Of a stretch of DNA of 22,256 bases, positions 21,045 through 22,256 are shown piece by piece. The notes under the pieces are model-generated. The model did not search any database. It was not told where the DNA came from and saw nothing but the letters and a program-made list of their open reading frames with translations. The DNA is from a virus, in the IMG/VR virus record IMGVR_UViG_3300000101_000206, positions 1 through 22,256 of that record, one strand, 5' to 3'. How positions within the stretch are numbered: the first letter of the stretch is position 1; each line of letters starts with the position of its first letter. A program made the translations under genes and the position numbers.

Positions 21045-22121
21045 ATGCCCGGTAGCACGACAAACTATAGTTGGAACCTCCCCACGGTCGGCGGCGACGA
21101 GGATGCGTGGGGTGGATACCTCAGCAGCAACTGGTCCGACCTCGACACGCTTCTGGGTGGCACCAATGCGACCGAGTTCGCCATTCTTGATGGGGCGACA
21201 GTCACTACGGCTGAGTTGAACCTGCTTGATGGCGTGACGTGGACGCTGACGGATTTTAACGGGCTGACATCAACCGTCGCCGAGTTGAACCTGCTCGACG
21301 GTGTGACATGGACGCTGACGGATTTTAACGGGCTGACATCAACCGTCGCCGAGTTGAACATCCTCGACGGGGCAACGGTCACGGTCGCCGAGGTCAACAT
21401 CCTTGATGGTGACACCGCTGCTACTGCGACGACTTTGGTTGACGGTGATCGCCTTGTTGCCAACGACGATGGCACGATGGTTCAGATCGCCATGACTGAC
21501 GTGCGCGACTACTTGATTCTTGATGAAGATGACATGGCGTCAGACAGCGCCACAGAAGCGCCCTCGCAGCAAAGCGTGAAAGCGTATGTCGATGCTTCGC
21601 AATCTGGTATGGTTCGCCTTGCCACCAAGGTCGCAAGCGCAAGTGCATCGTTAAACTTCACTGAGTTTGATGCCTCGCTTTACAGTCAATATGTGTTTAC
21701 GATTAGCGCCATTAGGCCAACTGTAGATGGCGCATCTATTTTTGCTCGCTTTTCTTCGAATGGTGGTTCTACGTTTATTAGCGCTAGTGATTACGACTAT
21801 TCATTGGCGGGCGGCAGAACAAACCTTGGTGATTTTAGCGAAAACGCAACAAACGATACTAAACTTATGATTGCAAACGGCGTGGACTCTGACACTGACA
21901 AGTTAGGTTTGTCTGCTACGTTAAACTTATATGAGCCAAGCCTGTCGGCTTCCACTATTCTTGGCGGCACGGCCATGTGGGAGAGCAATGGTGGCAGCCG
22001 ATACAGTGCGGTAGTTCACGGTTATTACGAAGCCGCAAGGGTTGTTGACGCGATTCAATTCTTTGCAGAGTCAGGCACTTTGGCCTCTGGAACGATTACG
22101 ATGTATGGATTGTTAAAGTAA
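21045..22121 (+). CDS. Tail fibre / receptor-binding protein with tandem repeats
   Basis: A 358-residue fibre. The N-terminal 45 residues (MPGSTTNYSWNLPTVGGDED, AWGGYLSSNWSDLDTLLGG) are a typical marine phage fibre head. Residues 45-130 are tandem repeats of AELNLLDGVTWTLTDFNGLT type, a shaft. A linker with SATEAPSQQSVKAYVDA follows, common before fibre tips. The last 165 residues (ASASLNFTEFDASLYSQYVF to GTITMYGLLK) form a beta-rich tip, probably the receptor-binding domain. AGGAG precedes the start. The window's codon bias changes at the tip (more TTA, AAT, TCT), hinting that this domain was acquired by exchange. Confidence 0.75.
   Translation: MPGSTTNYSWNLPTVGGDEDAWGGYLSSNWSDLDTLLGGTNATEFAILDGATVTTAELNLLDGVTWTLTDFNGLTSTVAELNLLDGVTWTLTDFNGLTSTVAELNILDGATVTVAEVNILDGDTAATATTLVDGDRLVANDDGTMVQIAMTDVRDYLILDEDDMASDSATEAPSQQSVKAYVDASQSGMVRLATKVASASASLNFTEFDASLYSQYVFTISAIRPTVDGASIFARFSSNGGSTFISASDYDYSLAGGRTNLGDFSENATNDTKLMIANGVDSDTDKLGLSATLNLYEPSLSASTILGGTAMWESNGGSRYSAVVHGYYEAARVVDAIQFFAESGTLASGTITMYGLLK
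21210..21347 (+). repeat. 69-bp tandem repeat in the tail fibre gene
   Basis: Two nearly identical 69-base units (21210-21278 and 21279-21347) encode a 23-residue shaft module, AELNLLDGVTWTLTDFNGLT plus STV. A degenerate third unit follows to about 21416. The few differences between the first two units suggest recent duplication or conversion, so copy number may vary between relatives. Confidence 0.85.
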
Positions 22122-22256
22122 ATGCCCCTAATCTCGCTGGACATTCCCCCCGGCTTCTTTCGCAACGGCACCGCCCTTGAGGGCGCGGGACGTTGGCGAG
22201 ACGGTAGCTTGGTTCGTTGGCGTGAGGGCAGCTTGCGACCCGTCGGCGGGGGGCGC
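22122..22256 (+). CDS. Structural protein, N-terminal 45 residues (cut by right edge)
   Basis: The start MPLISLDIPPGFFRNGTALE followed by GAGRWRDGSLVRWREGSLRP resembles a family of large virion proteins in marine podovirus-like phages, possibly tail nozzle or tail tube components. Only the first 45 codons are in the window. The ATG follows the fibre stop with no gap. The match is from pattern memory, so the exact role is uncertain. Confidence 0.6.
   Translation, partial: MPLISLDIPPGFFRNGTALEGAGRWRDGSLVRWREGSLRPVGGGR

Noticed and set aside
21210-21416. Repeats considered as a CRISPR-like array
   Set aside because: Units are contiguous, in frame and encode a fibre shaft, with no spacers.

Overview
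This window looks like part of the genome of a lytic-type tailed double-stranded DNA phage. The virion genes suggest a podovirus or a related short-tailed type, with a portal, scaffold and major capsid set of the SU10/DUF5309 kind. The DNA is GC-rich, the genes are tightly packed with many ATGA or TGATG overlaps, and the small structural proteins resemble those of marine phages of Alphaproteobacteria (for example Rhodobacterales). The host assignment is inference from protein style; no tRNA, integrase or host gene is visible. Both ends of the window cut genes, so this is an internal piece of a larger genome.

Left arm (1-3142, minus strand) is a replication/recombination operon. Read in its own direction it runs: a small coiled-coil protein, a DUF2800 RecB/Cas4-like nuclease with a four-cysteine cluster, a DUF2815 ssDNA-binding protein with an acidic tail, a UUCG hairpin, and a family B DNA polymerase cut by the left edge. 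An 80-bp divergent control region (3143-3222) carries an 11-bp inverted repeat and separates this operon from the plus-strand genes. The first plus-strand genes are a 59-residue excisionase/MerR-like DNA-binding protein and an 841-residue primase-helicase (AEP-type primase, PriCT-2, SF3 helicase).

Between the primase-helicase and a small DUF6378 gene lies a noncoding block (5912-6198). It holds a 16-bp inverted repeat, about nine copies of a TGAGCAC core and a pyrimidine-rich, AT-rich tract, and is the best candidate here for a replication origin or a regulator-binding array.

The packaging region follows: small terminase, a 414-bp noncoding stretch with a perfect 20-bp palindrome, a promoter-like site and C-rich direct repeats, then a large terminase whose reading frame is broken by a net +1 shift near 7790. 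A strong intrinsic terminator (8856-8897) ends that unit. After it comes a chain of tiny coupled genes, one of them cysteine-rich, then a 559-residue virion-associated protein, portal, a small overlapping gene, scaffold, major capsid protein, a second UUCG hairpin, a small conserved gene, head-tail adaptor, and several tail or fibre-type proteins with repeats.

The lysis cassette (19702-20988) contains a one-TM protein, a CHAP/NlpC-like endolysin, a holin-like protein, an i-spanin and an overlapping out-of-frame o-spanin lipoprotein. A repeat-bearing tail fibre gene and the first 45 codons of another structural gene close the window. The intergenic element GGTATTATGRYACCWCA occurs upstream of two gene blocks (8909 and 21016) and may be a phage promoter or leader.
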